Below, in pieces: positions 55,158-63,583 of a DNA stretch of 64,000 nt. The stretch's first letter is position 1, and every line of letters begins with the position of its first letter. The DNA comes from Sphingobacteruim zhuxiongii. GTDB lineage: Bacteria > Bacteroidota > Bacteroidia > Sphingobacteriales > Sphingobacteriaceae. The stretch covers positions 2,108,001 through 2,172,000 of the forward strand of contig NZ_CP045652.1 in assembly GCF_009557615.1 (NCBI RefSeq), given 5' to 3'. The position numbers and the translations under genes are program-made. The notes under the pieces were generated by a model, which searched no databases, was not told the origin of the DNA, and saw nothing but the letters and a program-made list of their open reading frames with translations.

Positions 55158-55580
55158 ATGGAGAATGAAAATAAGAAAAAGCCGAATGCTCCGATTGACG
55201 AGGCATATCTCATGTCCATCATGGCGGGCGAAACAAAGAAGCCCCAACAGGCGGTAGCACCGCAAGAGCCGAACGCAGAGCCGACAAAGGAAACGCCAAC
55301 GCAAAAGCCAGTAGCCAAAGAGCGCACCCGACAAAAGAGGGCTTCCGATACGGGCTATGGCGAGCGTTTCCTCAATAGCCACACCATGACACGCCGTGGC
55401 GATAAAAGCATCTACATCCGGCAGGAATACCACGAACGGCTTTCCCGTATCGTGCAGGTTATCGGCGAGGATAAAATACCTCTGTACGCCTATTTGGACA
55501 ATATTCTCGAACATCATTTTGAACAGTTCGAGAAAGCCATTACCGATGATTTCAATGATAAGTTTAAACCCATTTTTTAA
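55158..55580 (+). CDS. traB: DUF3408 conjugation protein (TraB-like)
   Basis: 140 residues. A disordered Pro/Lys/Glu-rich first half (AYLMSIMAGETKKPQQ) leads to the DUF3408 domain (SIYIRQEYHERLSRIVQVIG, LYAYLDNILEHHFEQF). Standard second or third gene of CTnDOT-type tra operons; cytosolic, role unknown. It starts 5 bases after the traA stop. Confidence 0.85.
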   Translation: MENENKKKPNAPIDEAYLMSIMAGETKKPQQAVAPQEPNAEPTKETPTQKPVAKERTRQKRASDTGYGERFLNSHTMTRRGDKSIYIRQEYHERLSRIVQVIGEDKIPLYAYLDNILEHHFEQFEKAITDDFNDKFKPIF

Positions 55581-55591
55581 AGTATTCGATT

Positions 55592-55867
55592 ATGAACAAG
55601 AGACAGCAAAAACAACCGGAAAAGGTATTGCGCAAAGCGCATTACAAATCGGCATTTTTAAGACCGACAGGGGTCGTGGCAAGATGCGGAAAATCGGTCT
55701 ACATAAGCCCCGATTTCCATAAGAAATTATCCCGTATCGTCTTTCTGCTCGGAGAGGGAGAAATTACGCTTACCGATTACCTGCACAGTGTACTGAAACA
55801 CCACTTTGAGGAGTTCGGAGACGAAATAAAGATTATCTATGCCGACAAGCAAAAGCCAATCTTATAG
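55592..55867 (+). CDS. Second DUF3408 protein (TraC-like)
   Basis: 91 residues with one short DUF3408 domain (CGKSVYISPDFHKKLSRIVF, TLTDYLHSVLKHHFEEF), a paralogue of the preceding gene, 11 bases after it and 2 bases before traD. Confidence 0.82.
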   Translation: MNKRQQKQPEKVLRKAHYKSAFLRPTGVVARCGKSVYISPDFHKKLSRIVFLLGEGEITLTDYLHSVLKHHFEEFGDEIKIIYADKQKPIL

Positions 55868-55869
55868 CT

Positions 55870-56508
55870 ATGGAAACATTGATTGTAATATGCCTTATCA
55901 TCGTCATCATCCTGTTGCTGAAAGATAAGGTGGTCATCCATAAGACCATCCGCAGGGAAATAAAGCCGGAAAAGAAAAGCCCCGACCTGCCGGATATTAT
56001 GGGGCTTCCCAAGCCTGTGGAACGCCACACCTTGCCACCGAATGCCACAAAAAGACAATCGGGCGAACGTGACGGGATAGCTGATAATTTTGGAACAGAA
56101 ACCTACGGGATAGGTTTCGGATTGGAAAATCCGCAGATTGAGGGAGAGCCGGATGAAGTTTTCGGGAGTATGTCTGATTTTGAAAATGAGGAAGACGAAT
56201 GGGATGAATACGGGTTTGAGGACAGCGACAATGAGTTTGCCACAGGGGTTACCTTTGATGAACTGACGACCGTGGGGGCATGGTTGGAGCAAGATGCACC
56301 AGAGCCTGCCCTGCAACAAAAAACGGTAGATATAGTTCAACGATTACAGGGAACGGAATTGTTCGGTCTGCTCGAAAACTCAATGGAGGGGGCTTCACGG
56401 AAGATTGCAGAGTTGTTGGACAAGAGCCTTTCCGCCGGAACGGATTTCAGTTCTCCCGATTTGCGGAAAAGTGATTTAGAGGACTTCGACATCGGGGAGT
56501 TTGTGTGA
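55870..56508 (+). CDS. traD: Conjugation protein TraD
   Basis: 212 residues: one N-terminal membrane helix (LIVICLIIVIILLL), then an acidic soluble domain (FENEEDEWDEYGFEDSDNEF, FDELTTVGAWLEQD). Matches TraD of CTnDOT-like elements; precise role unknown. The next expected gene, traE, is pushed 2.8 kb downstream by the inserted TIR/SLATT operon. Confidence 0.82.
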   Translation: METLIVICLIIVIILLLKDKVVIHKTIRREIKPEKKSPDLPDIMGLPKPVERHTLPPNATKRQSGERDGIADNFGTETYGIGFGLENPQIEGEPDEVFGSMSDFENEEDEWDEYGFEDSDNEFATGVTFDELTTVGAWLEQDAPEPALQQKTVDIVQRLQGTELFGLLENSMEGASRKIAELLDKSLSAGTDFSSPDLRKSDLEDFDIGEFV

Positions 56509-56540
56509 GCAAACTCCCCAATGTTTTTATTTTATTGTTG

Positions 56541-57175
56541 TTATAAATTCCAGTTCAAAACACTATCTAAAGGATGCTTCATTTGACTATTCGAGAAAAT
56601 TCGGCTTTCATTTATCAGAGATTTTTCCAGTCTATCCGTAATTTTTGAAATATACTCATTTAAACTTTTGGTACCCTTTATTAAATAACCAACCTGCAAA
56701 TAGTCTGGAAGAGCTTTTTCTGCTATGTCTTTCAAAGTCAGTACAGACAACTTAATTCTGTCATTTTGATTTTTCAATTTTTCTTGGTCAAGAATAGAAG
56801 CATGACCATATCCCACTTCAAAAGGAACCCATAAAGACTTATATGTTTTGTCTGAAACGACTACCATCATATGCGTACTCTTCTTTATGCCATTTTTGAT
56901 GCTCTCTGTAATTTGAATTGGGTCTCCAATCGAGGATGCATGTTGTAATCTGTCATCTTCTTCATCCAAATAATAATCTATCCCAGCATTTTTGAAATAT
57001 TTGCTATTTCCTTACAAGCGTTTTTGTCTTCCCTTTTGTGACTTAGAAATACGCATGGTCTTTTGAAAAGCTGATTGTCGTTAACAGATTCGAGTGCCCA
57101 AGTCAGATTCTCAAATACGTTGGCTTTATTAAATCCTTTTTTTACCATTGCTATAATCTCTTTTGTGCTAACCAC
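56541..57175 (-). pseudogene. TIR-domain protein, one-base frameshift
   Basis: Two frames (57175-56978 and 56969-56541) join into one TIR protein of about 210 residues if one A is added to the AAA run at about 56997-56999: KEIA then KYFKNAGIDYYLDEEDD. The TIR core shows RPCVFLSHKREDKNACKEIA at its start, IKNGIKKSTHMMVVVSDKTY in the middle and SLWVPFEVGYGHA, whose Glu is in the place of the catalytic NADase residue. It overlaps the SLATT gene by 25 bases and is the last gene of the operon. A sequencing error in the A run, real inactivation or phase variation are all possible. Confidence 0.75.
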
Positions 57176-58038
57176 ATTGTATGTTCCCGTGACATTGCAT
57201 TTTCTGAATCCAACACAAATTTTGAAAAGGCATCTTCTTCTGTGATATATTTAGCTTCATTCTTTATCAAATTCAATTCTGACATAGCTGTATTATAAGC
57301 CTCCTTATTTTCCTGATATTTTTTCAGTTGTAACCAACTGAAAAAGCTTGCCGATAAAGTTGTGAAAATGCCTACTAAGTTGAAATCTGAATTTGGATAC
57401 AAAATGAGATATACTATAGAAATTATGGCTAAAAATTGCATGATGATAACAGCCCAAAACCATCTTTCGTATTTAGTTTTATTCGTGTCTGCTTTAGACG
57501 TATACCAGTCAATTTGATTATCAATGCGGTTTCTTAAATAAAAATCCTTTCGCCCTTGAAGGTCTAAGTCACGTACTTCATGCATTTTAGGCGTGATTGT
57601 TTCCTTTCTAATATCAGAAGCTTTCAAAAATGAATTAATGTCCTTAAATTCTTCACGTATTTCCTTAATTCTGTCAATAAATCTTTTCTCAACATCTTCT
57701 TTAGTCAAACTATTCTCGAAATACTCTGACTTCATCATAAATCTCCAAGTCAAAGTTTTTGCAGATTCTGCCAGTGCTCGCCCCCTATACCAAACGTCTT
57801 CATATTTTTTTGATTTAATTACCAAAGAAAGAACGAACGCAACAAATAAAATTAAGCCAGAAACAATATAAATACCCCGTTTAGTATCTACGCTACTATA
57901 ATTGTAAATTACCAATACAGAGCTTATACACATTAATATCAAATCCCACCGGACAAACCCCACATAATTTTTTTGCGCTAATAAAGAAGCATTGTCACCT
58001 GCGATGAAATAGTTGGGAAAATCTGAATTATTTATCAT
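57151..58038 (-). CDS. SLATT/DUF4231 membrane effector
   Basis: 295 residues with four membrane helices as two pairs (about 31-48 and 56-74; 192-213 and 221-237). Each pair is linked to a conserved charged stretch: YEDVWYRGRALAESAKTLTW (79-98) and RIDNQIDWYTSKADTNKTKY (171-190). The C-terminus has ENAMSREHTMWLA. This is the double SLATT/DUF4231 layout of predicted pore-forming effectors that respond to nucleotide signals. It overlaps the upstream TIR gene by ATGA. It probably opens a membrane pore when signalled by the TIR proteins (inference). Confidence 0.85.
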   Translation of the reverse strand: MINNSDFPNYFIAGDNASLLAQKNYVGFVRWDLILMCISSVLVIYNYSSVDTKRGIYIVSGLILFVAFVLSLVIKSKKYEDVWYRGRALAESAKTLTWRFMMKSEYFENSLTKEDVEKRFIDRIKEIREEFKDINSFLKASDIRKETITPKMHEVRDLDLQGRKDFYLRNRIDNQIDWYTSKADTNKTKYERWFWAVIIMQFLAIISIVYLILYPNSDFNLVGIFTTLSASFFSWLQLKKYQENKEAYNTAMSELNLIKNEAKYITEEDAFSKFVLDSENAMSREHTMWLAQKRL

Positions 58039-58619
58039 GGTCTTACTTTTGTATAATTTGAAATTGGATGACTTCTCTTGTCAAATGCTTTATCGATATA
58101 AAATTCTGGATTAGAACAGAAATCATCCCATTTAACGAGAACACAATATCTATTTTCCTCTTTCCATGCACATTGATAGTTTGGTATATAGTAATTATAA
58201 GCAAATTCAGAGATTACTGTGTCATTATTGATATTAACTCGATTATGGTAATTACCGCATGTAGCACATAAAAGCCTACCGCCGTAAACCCTATCATACA
58301 TGTTTGGTAAAACAACGCCTAAAATTCCGTTCTTCGTATTGCCAATCCCGTTGTATAGAGATGCTTGCAACTCTCTTTTAAGAAAATTTTGATTTTCATA
58401 AAAAAGATTCTCCGCAGATTTCTCACCTATCAAAAAAATTGTTACCGTTGAATCTGATAAGTAGTCTTCACGAATCTTTCTCATTATATATTCTTCATTA
58501 TCAGAATCTATTGGTTCATGTAGTGAGTTATCAATCATGTCCACATCGAGATGGTCATGAATATATCTTTTGTAAGCAATATCCTCTGTTTTAAAAGAAA
58601 TGAAGCATTTATGAGCCAT
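58035..58619 (-). CDS. TIR-like protein with C-terminal extension
   Basis: I chose the Met at 58619 (MAHKCFISFKTEDIAYKRYI); an upstream Met at 58655 lies inside the previous gene. 194 residues: TIR-like fold with CFISFKTED, STVTIFLIGEKSAE and the helix FLKRELQASLYNG with Glu83 in the catalytic place. The C-terminal 90 residues include two Cys (LLCATCGNYHN) and Trp-rich strands. It resembles ThsB-like/DUF1863 TIR proteins that make NAD-derived signals. It starts 7 bases after the first TIR gene. Confidence 0.8.
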   Translation of the reverse strand: MAHKCFISFKTEDIAYKRYIHDHLDVDMIDNSLHEPIDSDNEEYIMRKIREDYLSDSTVTIFLIGEKSAENLFYENQNFLKRELQASLYNGIGNTKNGILGVVLPNMYDRVYGGRLLCATCGNYHNRVNINNDTVISEFAYNYYIPNYQCAWKEENRYCVLVKWDDFCSNPEFYIDKAFDKRSHPISNYTKVRP

Positions 58620-58626
58620 AAGTAAA

Positions 58627-59031
58627 TTATTTAGCGTGTGTCCTAATGGCTTCAACTATGCTTTCGGTATTCCACCTGACATCAATCACCGACCTTGAAT
58701 AAACCACTTGCGATATTCTCTCTTGTCCTCTTGGTATAACGCCTATGATTGAAATACCAAGCGATTTTGCAGTATCTAATTCCCAAGGCATCCAATCACT
58801 ATGTGAAGCATATATGCCAGCCAAAGCCAATACAATATTTGATGATTGAATTTTGGCTCTCAATCTGGCTTTGATATATGGAGCATTAGTAGAGTTTATA
58901 GGAACATCTTTCGAGGCTTCTGTAAATTCGACATTGAAGTACCCTCTTGAATTCAGAAGTTTTCGGAGGTCTTCCAAATCACTGGAATGCGCCCATGAAT
59001 GACTGATGAAAATTTTGTAGTTGTTTGCCAT
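58627..59031 (-). CDS. Small TIR-domain protein (ThsB/DUF1863-like)
   Basis: 134 residues, a TIR domain only: YKIFISHSWAHSSDLEDLRK at the start, IQSSNIVLALAGIYASHSDW, then MPWELDTAKSLGISIIGVIP with Glu84 as probable catalytic residue. First gene of the four-gene operon (TIR, TIR, SLATT, TIR). In Thoeris, proteins of this kind detect phage and make a cyclic ADP-ribose-type signal; the same role here is inference. Confidence 0.82.
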   Translation of the reverse strand: MANNYKIFISHSWAHSSDLEDLRKLLNSRGYFNVEFTEASKDVPINSTNAPYIKARLRAKIQSSNIVLALAGIYASHSDWMPWELDTAKSLGISIIGVIPRGQERISQVVYSRSVIDVRWNTESIVEAIRTHAK

Positions 59032-59351
59032 GCACTATTGTTAATAGGTTAAAAATATATAATTATAGACTTGTTCATTATTGCTCCATTTTTTAAAAAG
59101 AAACGCTTTCTGAAATCGGAGGCGGTTGTGTTATATCATTTTGTATATCAAAAAGATTTCCAATATATTATCACTGTCATTGTGTCAGTATTCGCTTGGT
59201 TAATTCGGTCTTTATATAACATTTAACCGCCACTCACTGCCAATTAATTCCGCTGATTTCCAGTTTCCCATAACGCTTCGATTTCCATAAGACTTTTGTT
59301 GCGAAAGCCCGCAAGGTGTGGGAATTAGTAATAATTTAATTCAGTTAAGTC
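59032..59351. other. Divergent spacer between TIR operon and traE
   Basis: Should hold the leftward promoter of the TIR operon in its left part. The right part (from about 59230) has the higher GC of the tra genes. No gene or repeat is supported. Confidence 0.5.
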
Positions 59352-59657
59352 ATGGAAAAACAAAGCAAAAAAGTGTTGCTGACAGGCGTTGCGTTCCTGT
59401 CGGCATTCGGTGTGTTCGCACAGGGCAACGGCTCGGCAGGCATCCAAGAAGCCACGCAGATGGTAACGAGTTACTTCGACCCTGCAACCCAACTCATCTA
59501 TGCGATTGGGGCAGTGGTTGGACTAATCGGAGGCGTAAAGGTGTACAACAAATTCAGTAGCGGTGACCCCGATACAAGCAAGACTGCGGCATCGTGGTTT
59601 GGGGCTTGTATCTTCCTAATCGTAGCGGCGACCATTCTCCGCTCATTCTTCCTTTAA
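59352..59657 (+). CDS. traE: Conjugation protein TraE (DUF4134)
   Basis: 101 residues: signal or first helix (KVLLTGVAFLSAFGVFAQG) and two membrane helices (LIYAIGAVVGLIGGVKVYN, WFGACIFLIVAATILRSFF). DUF4134 pattern, the pilin-like small subunit of the transfer apparatus in Bacteroidota. Confidence 0.9.
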   Translation: MEKQSKKVLLTGVAFLSAFGVFAQGNGSAGIQEATQMVTSYFDPATQLIYAIGAVVGLIGGVKVYNKFSSGDPDTSKTAASWFGACIFLIVAATILRSFFL

Positions 59658-59668
59658 GCCGACGACCT

Positions 59669-60001
59669 ATGAGCAATTACAATATCAATAAAGGTATCGG
59701 TAGGACGGTCGAGTTCAAAGGACTGAAAGCACAGTACCTGTTCATCTTCGCCGGAGGCTTGCTCGGTGTGCTTGTCCTCGTCATGATTATGTACATGGCA
59801 GGTGTAAACTCTTACATCTGCCTGTTCATCGGGGCAGGCGGTGCATCGCTCATCGTTTGGCAAACATTCGCATTGAACGGCAAATACGGCGAACATGGAT
59901 TGATGAAAGTCGGGGCAAAGAAAAGGCATCCGAAATACATCATCTGTCGCAAAGCCGTACACCGCTATTTGAAGTTCAACACTAAATCCAATGCCCTATG
60001 A
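59669..60001 (+). CDS. traF: Conjugation protein TraF (DUF4133)
   Basis: I chose the ATG at 59669 (MSNYNINKGIGRTVEFKGL), 11 bases after traE. 110 residues with two membrane helices (YLFIFAGGLLGVLVLVMIMY, YICLFIGAGGASLIVWQTFA). VirB3-like inner membrane component. Its stop overlaps the traG start (ATGA). Confidence 0.9.
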   Translation: MSNYNINKGIGRTVEFKGLKAQYLFIFAGGLLGVLVLVMIMYMAGVNSYICLFIGAGGASLIVWQTFALNGKYGEHGLMKVGAKKRHPKYIICRKAVHRYLKFNTKSNAL

Positions 60002-60054
60002 GAAATACTTCAAAAGCCACAACGTTGGAAAGCAAGTTTCCATTACTGGCGGTG
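59998..60054 (+). pseudogene. traG: traG, only the first 19 codons left
   Basis: MRNTSKATTLESKFPLLAV is the usual start of TraG, the VirB4-like ATPase of these elements (about 830 residues when whole). The IS begins straight after codon 19 and adds WSCYL before a stop. Confidence 0.88.
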
Positions 60055-60116
60055 TGGAGTTGCTACCTTTAAGTGGAGACAGATTTAAAATAAAATAGAA
60101 TTAAATTTGTTAAGAC

Positions 60117-60398
60117 ATGGCAAGAATATTTGATGAGTCATTTAAAAAAATGGCAGTAGAGTTGTCCTCTCTAAAGGGCTCGGTTTTGGAAGCAGCAAAA
60201 GAGTTGGATCTAGATGCAAGTAGATTAAGTAAATGGCGTGTAGATCCTAGATATAATGGAGGTACACTATTACCAAAGAATGATAAATTAACTCCAGAGG
60301 AGCAAGAGATTAGGGAGTTAAAAAAGCGTTTAAAGGAAGCAGAATTAGAAAACGTAATCTTAAAAAAGGCGGTAGCCATCTTTTCCAAGGGCGACTGA
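60117..60398 (+). CDS. IS3 orfA, copy 4
   Basis: Identical to the copy 2 protein; slippery heptamer at 60362-60368. Confidence 0.92.
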   Translation: MARIFDESFKKMAVELSSLKGSVLEAAKELDLDASRLSKWRVDPRYNGGTLLPKNDKLTPEEQEIRELKKRLKEAELENVILKKAVAIFSKGD

Positions 60399-60424
60399 GA
60401 AAATATGAGTTCATAAAATCGCAT

Positions 60425-61279
60425 ATGAACCTATTCGCAGTTGAAAAGATGTGCAAGATTATAAATACAAGCAGTAGTTCGTTTTACAAATGGATTTCTA
60501 GACCAAAAAGCAACAGAGATAAGAGAACAGAGGAATTATCTATACTGGTAAAACAAGCACATCAGGACAGTGACCAAATATACGGCAGTCCTCGAATTAC
60601 TTTAGAACTGAATAAGAAAAATCATAAAATATCACGTTCTTATGTCGCCAGATTGATGAGAAAATTGAATCTAAGAAGCAAGATTCGGAAGAAATTTAAG
60701 ATAACGACAGATTCCAAACACAGTTTTCAACTTGCTGAGAATCTCCTTGGAAGAAATTTCTTTACAGATGGCCTATCGCAAAAATGGGTTGGTGATATTA
60801 CCTACATCAAGACTGGATCAGGATGGCTGTATCTTACTACTGTTATCGACCTTGCCGATAGAAAAATCATAGGTTGGTCGTTCAGTAATGACATGACGGC
60901 AGAGCATACAACTTTAAAAGCACTTAAAATGGCTATTGCACAAAGGAATGTAAAACAGGGTCTGATTTTCCACTCAGATAGAGGTGCTCAATATGCATGC
61001 AACGAGTTTAAGTCTTTCTTAGGAAAAAATGAAATTATCCAAAGTATGAGCAGGAAAGGTAATTGTTGGGATAACGCAGTCGCGGAAAGCTTCTTCAAAA
61101 CACTAAAATGTGAATTAGTTTATCACAGAAAATTTGCAAACAGGGAAGCTGCGAGATTAGAAATCTTTAGATACATCGAAGGATTTTACCATCAAAAAAG
61201 AATCCATTCTGGATTAGGTAATAAAACACCAAATGAAATGGAAAAATTTTATAAATCAACTAGTTTATTAGTGGCATAA
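60425..61279 (+). CDS. IS3 orfB (DDE transposase), copy 4
   Basis: Identical to the copy 2 protein, catalytic residues intact. Confidence 0.93.
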   Translation: MNLFAVEKMCKIINTSSSSFYKWISRPKSNRDKRTEELSILVKQAHQDSDQIYGSPRITLELNKKNHKISRSYVARLMRKLNLRSKIRKKFKITTDSKHSFQLAENLLGRNFFTDGLSQKWVGDITYIKTGSGWLYLTTVIDLADRKIIGWSFSNDMTAEHTTLKALKMAIAQRNVKQGLIFHSDRGAQYACNEFKSFLGKNEIIQSMSRKGNCWDNAVAESFFKTLKCELVYHRKFANREAARLEIFRYIEGFYHQKRIHSGLGNKTPNEMEKFYKSTSLLVA

Positions 61280-61308
61280 AAAGTCTCCACTTTTAAGTTG
61301 CAATTCCA

Positions 61309-61455
61309 CCCAATGATGTGTACGTGTTGCCACAGACACAATTTAGGCTGTATTACACCTCGCAATCCACCGTGTCACAGTCGTTTGATATTTGGATTTC
61401 GGACAATTTCGGGAACGAAAAGCAATTGAGTTTCCAGTTTAACAGCCGTGATTGA
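61309..61455 (+). pseudogene. traQ: traQ, C-terminal fragment (DUF3872)
   Basis: From the IS end the frame reads PNDVYVLPQTQFRLYYTSQS then TVSQSFDIWISDNFGNEKQL and stops at 61453-61455. This matches the end of DUF3872/TraQ ('FRLYYTSxxxxxQxxDxxIxDNFG'). About two thirds of the gene, including its start, is missing. Confidence 0.85.
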
Positions 61456-61461
61456 AGACAG

Positions 61462-61495
61462 AAAAATCCCATGCGATGCGATGGGATTTTTCATT
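61462..61495 (+). terminator. Terminator of the tra operon
   Basis: AAAAATCCCAT (61462-61472) pairs perfectly with ATGGGATTTTT (61481-61491) around an 8-base loop; T-rich on both strands. Confidence 0.85.
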
Positions 61496-61559
61496 TTTTA
61501 AGCCTGTTATTCGGTGCTTTTTCGTAAATTCAAAGTGTTGAATTATAAAGGCTATCGTT

Positions 61560-61832
61560 ATGGACGCATCATTGGTTTTAGGTATAATGGCACTGGTTGC
61601 GGGGCTTGGTCTGCGTTACTGGATTAACCGCCGAAGGTTTTACAGGCGTAGCCCGACCGGAGCGGAGGGCTTTTCGTCTTATGAGAGTTCGGTTATCATT
61701 AAAAACGCTGAACGGATGGGCAAGTTGGTAGCTATCGCCTTAATTATATTGGGTGTACTCTTCCTGTGGAGTCATTCAAGACAGAAAAAAGCAAAAGCAT
61801 CCCAAAATATGGAGATACAGAACCCACGATAG
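61560..61832 (+). CDS. Small two-helix membrane protein
   Basis: 90 residues with two membrane helices (SLVLGIMALVAGLGLRYWIN, LVAIALIILGVLFLW) around a basic loop (RRRFYRRSPTGAEG). Similar small proteins lie next to tra regions in other Bacteroidota elements and are sometimes mislabelled as transporter parts. Function unknown. Confidence 0.72.
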   Translation: MDASLVLGIMALVAGLGLRYWINRRRFYRRSPTGAEGFSSYESSVIIKNAERMGKLVAIALIILGVLFLWSHSRQKKAKASQNMEIQNPR

Positions 61833-61872
61833 GCAATCATCACCTAATACTATCCACATAGAACACAAATGT

Positions 61873-63288
61873 ATGACAGATATTGAAATCGTCCGTGAGG
61901 CAATTGAGTTATATATAGTCCATTATTTTGAGACAATAGAAATGTCAGGTACTGTAAAAGCCCAACGTAAAAACAGTATTAACTACATTAGTATCGACTT
62001 AAATAGCGTACAATGGGATGGTGATGTAGATAAGCTACATCAGTTATTAACCAAATACCTTAAAGGATGGGTGCAAAAGAACCTGTCAAATTTTGACGAT
62101 TATATAGCAATCTCGTCATTGACTATTGAGTATCTATTACCCGAAAAAGAGGGAACAATACAAAACCAATCTAAGCACCTAAAGCTGTTTTATCTTCCCT
62201 CTTATTACCAAAATAAGCGAGATAACAATAAAACGTATTCATGGCTTTTACACAAATTCTTATCTATTTGGTATAATATTCTTTTAAGAAATACCATTAT
62301 TATGATTGTTCCGACCGTCTTATTAATCGTGATAAGTATTTGCAGAATTCAGACTGACAGTGGGTTTCAAGAACGGCTTACAAAATCTTACGACTATATA
62401 AATATAGCGAGTGGAATTATCGCTTCCTTTGTCTTGGGTTTCCTAATCAACAAAGTCATTACGATACGACAAGATAAATTAAAATATACGAGGACAATAA
62501 GGAGACTTTCTAACAAACTAACCTATTTCAGAAAGATTTGCTTTAACCTCACAAGAGACCATAATTTTTGGACTAAAGATAAGCCATTTTATAATTCTTA
62601 TGAATACGCTAATTCGATAAAGAGCGACATAACATTTGAAGAATACTTTTACCCAAACTATGATGATGATATTGAATATGCAAAATATCGTTCATTTTAT
62701 AGGGATGATGTATCTCATAGTGTAGTGTTGTTGGTGCTTCAATTAGAAATGATGGCTGACGATTCTTTTTTACGCTCTGGACTAACATATACGGAATTTC
62801 CATCAAATCACATTTATTCTCATGGAGAAATGGAAAAATTCATCTTATTTAGCGATGCTAATCAGATTTGGTATTGTTGTTCAGAAGTGAAGATATTCCC
62901 CAAAAACTTTCAAAATTCATACTACATACAAGAAATAATTGAGGAATATAACCGCATTTATCCAAAAAATAAAATTGAAAGCCTTTCAAGAGACAACTTA
63001 GAAGCCATCAGCTTGGATTTTCAATATAGAATTATCCCACGTCTTTATAATTTAACTAAGGCTGTAGATGCTGATTTGCCGTTGACAATTAAGTACTTTA
63101 CCACAACTTTCTCACTGTTATTAGCTTTTGGACTAATTATTCCAACGCTAACCTATATTTTTATTGATGGGTCATATGCGTTTATGAGTATTTTTGTCGT
63201 GATGGGAATTATTGGACACATATTGCTTACGCTTAAATCGGTATTGGTGACGGAAAACTCTTTGGATAGAAAATCTGATTATTTGTAA
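61873..63288 (+). CDS. Four-helix membrane protein of unknown function, 471 aa
   Basis: I chose the ATG at 61873 (MTDIEIVREAIELYIVHYFE); the frame is open further upstream but overlaps the previous gene. A soluble N-terminal domain of about 150 residues precedes two membrane helices (IIMIVPTVLLIVISIC, YINIASGIIASFVLGFLINK). A large cytosolic middle part (about 245-400) and two further helices (FSLLLAFGLIIPTLTYIFI, SIFVVMGIIGHILLTL) follow. Its codon use is AT-rich compared with the tra genes, so it is probably cargo. A membrane effector of a defence system is possible but unproven. Confidence 0.7.
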   Translation: MTDIEIVREAIELYIVHYFETIEMSGTVKAQRKNSINYISIDLNSVQWDGDVDKLHQLLTKYLKGWVQKNLSNFDDYIAISSLTIEYLLPEKEGTIQNQSKHLKLFYLPSYYQNKRDNNKTYSWLLHKFLSIWYNILLRNTIIMIVPTVLLIVISICRIQTDSGFQERLTKSYDYINIASGIIASFVLGFLINKVITIRQDKLKYTRTIRRLSNKLTYFRKICFNLTRDHNFWTKDKPFYNSYEYANSIKSDITFEEYFYPNYDDDIEYAKYRSFYRDDVSHSVVLLVLQLEMMADDSFLRSGLTYTEFPSNHIYSHGEMEKFILFSDANQIWYCCSEVKIFPKNFQNSYYIQEIIEEYNRIYPKNKIESLSRDNLEAISLDFQYRIIPRLYNLTKAVDADLPLTIKYFTTTFSLLLAFGLIIPTLTYIFIDGSYAFMSIFVVMGIIGHILLTLKSVLVTENSLDRKSDYL

Positions 63289-63446
63289 AAAAGGAATTAA
63301 TTACAGCAGAAATTGTAGGAATGATTTCGGATTGCGTAAAACAATCTACATCGTTATCTTTGCTGATAGAAAAATATAAAATACTTAAAGTGTTTTTGCT
63401 TTAAGTCTTGGTACTGAAAACTGGTAATTTTTATATCTCCGAGACA

Positions 63447-63491
63447 ATAAGTAAGAACGCTCACGCTATAGGCGTGGGCGCTCGCTTATTT
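63447..63491. other. Long imperfect hairpin upstream of the response regulator
   Basis: CGCTCACGC (63458-63466) pairs with GCGTGGGCG (63472-63480), and the outer bases AATAAG and CTTATT also pair. There is no T run. It lies about 100 bases before the regulator start and could be a terminator for the previous gene or a leader element. Confidence 0.5.
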
Positions 63492-63583
63492 GGAGATAAG
63501 GTATACCAGTACCCCAGTATCGAGTAAGTGTAGTTGCCTGCGCTTTTTTTATTGCAGGTTTCGCTACTTTTAAAACAGATGTT

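Larger units (their letters stand above)
60055..61308 (+). mobile_element. IS3-family element, copy 4, at the traG/traQ junction
   Basis: 1254 bases, the same ends and proteins as copies 2 and 3. The flanking triplets differ (GTG on the left, CCC on the right), so there is no target duplication. Left flank is the start of traG, right flank the end of traQ. Recombination between one IS copy in traG and another in traQ, with loss of everything between, explains this. Confidence 0.95.
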
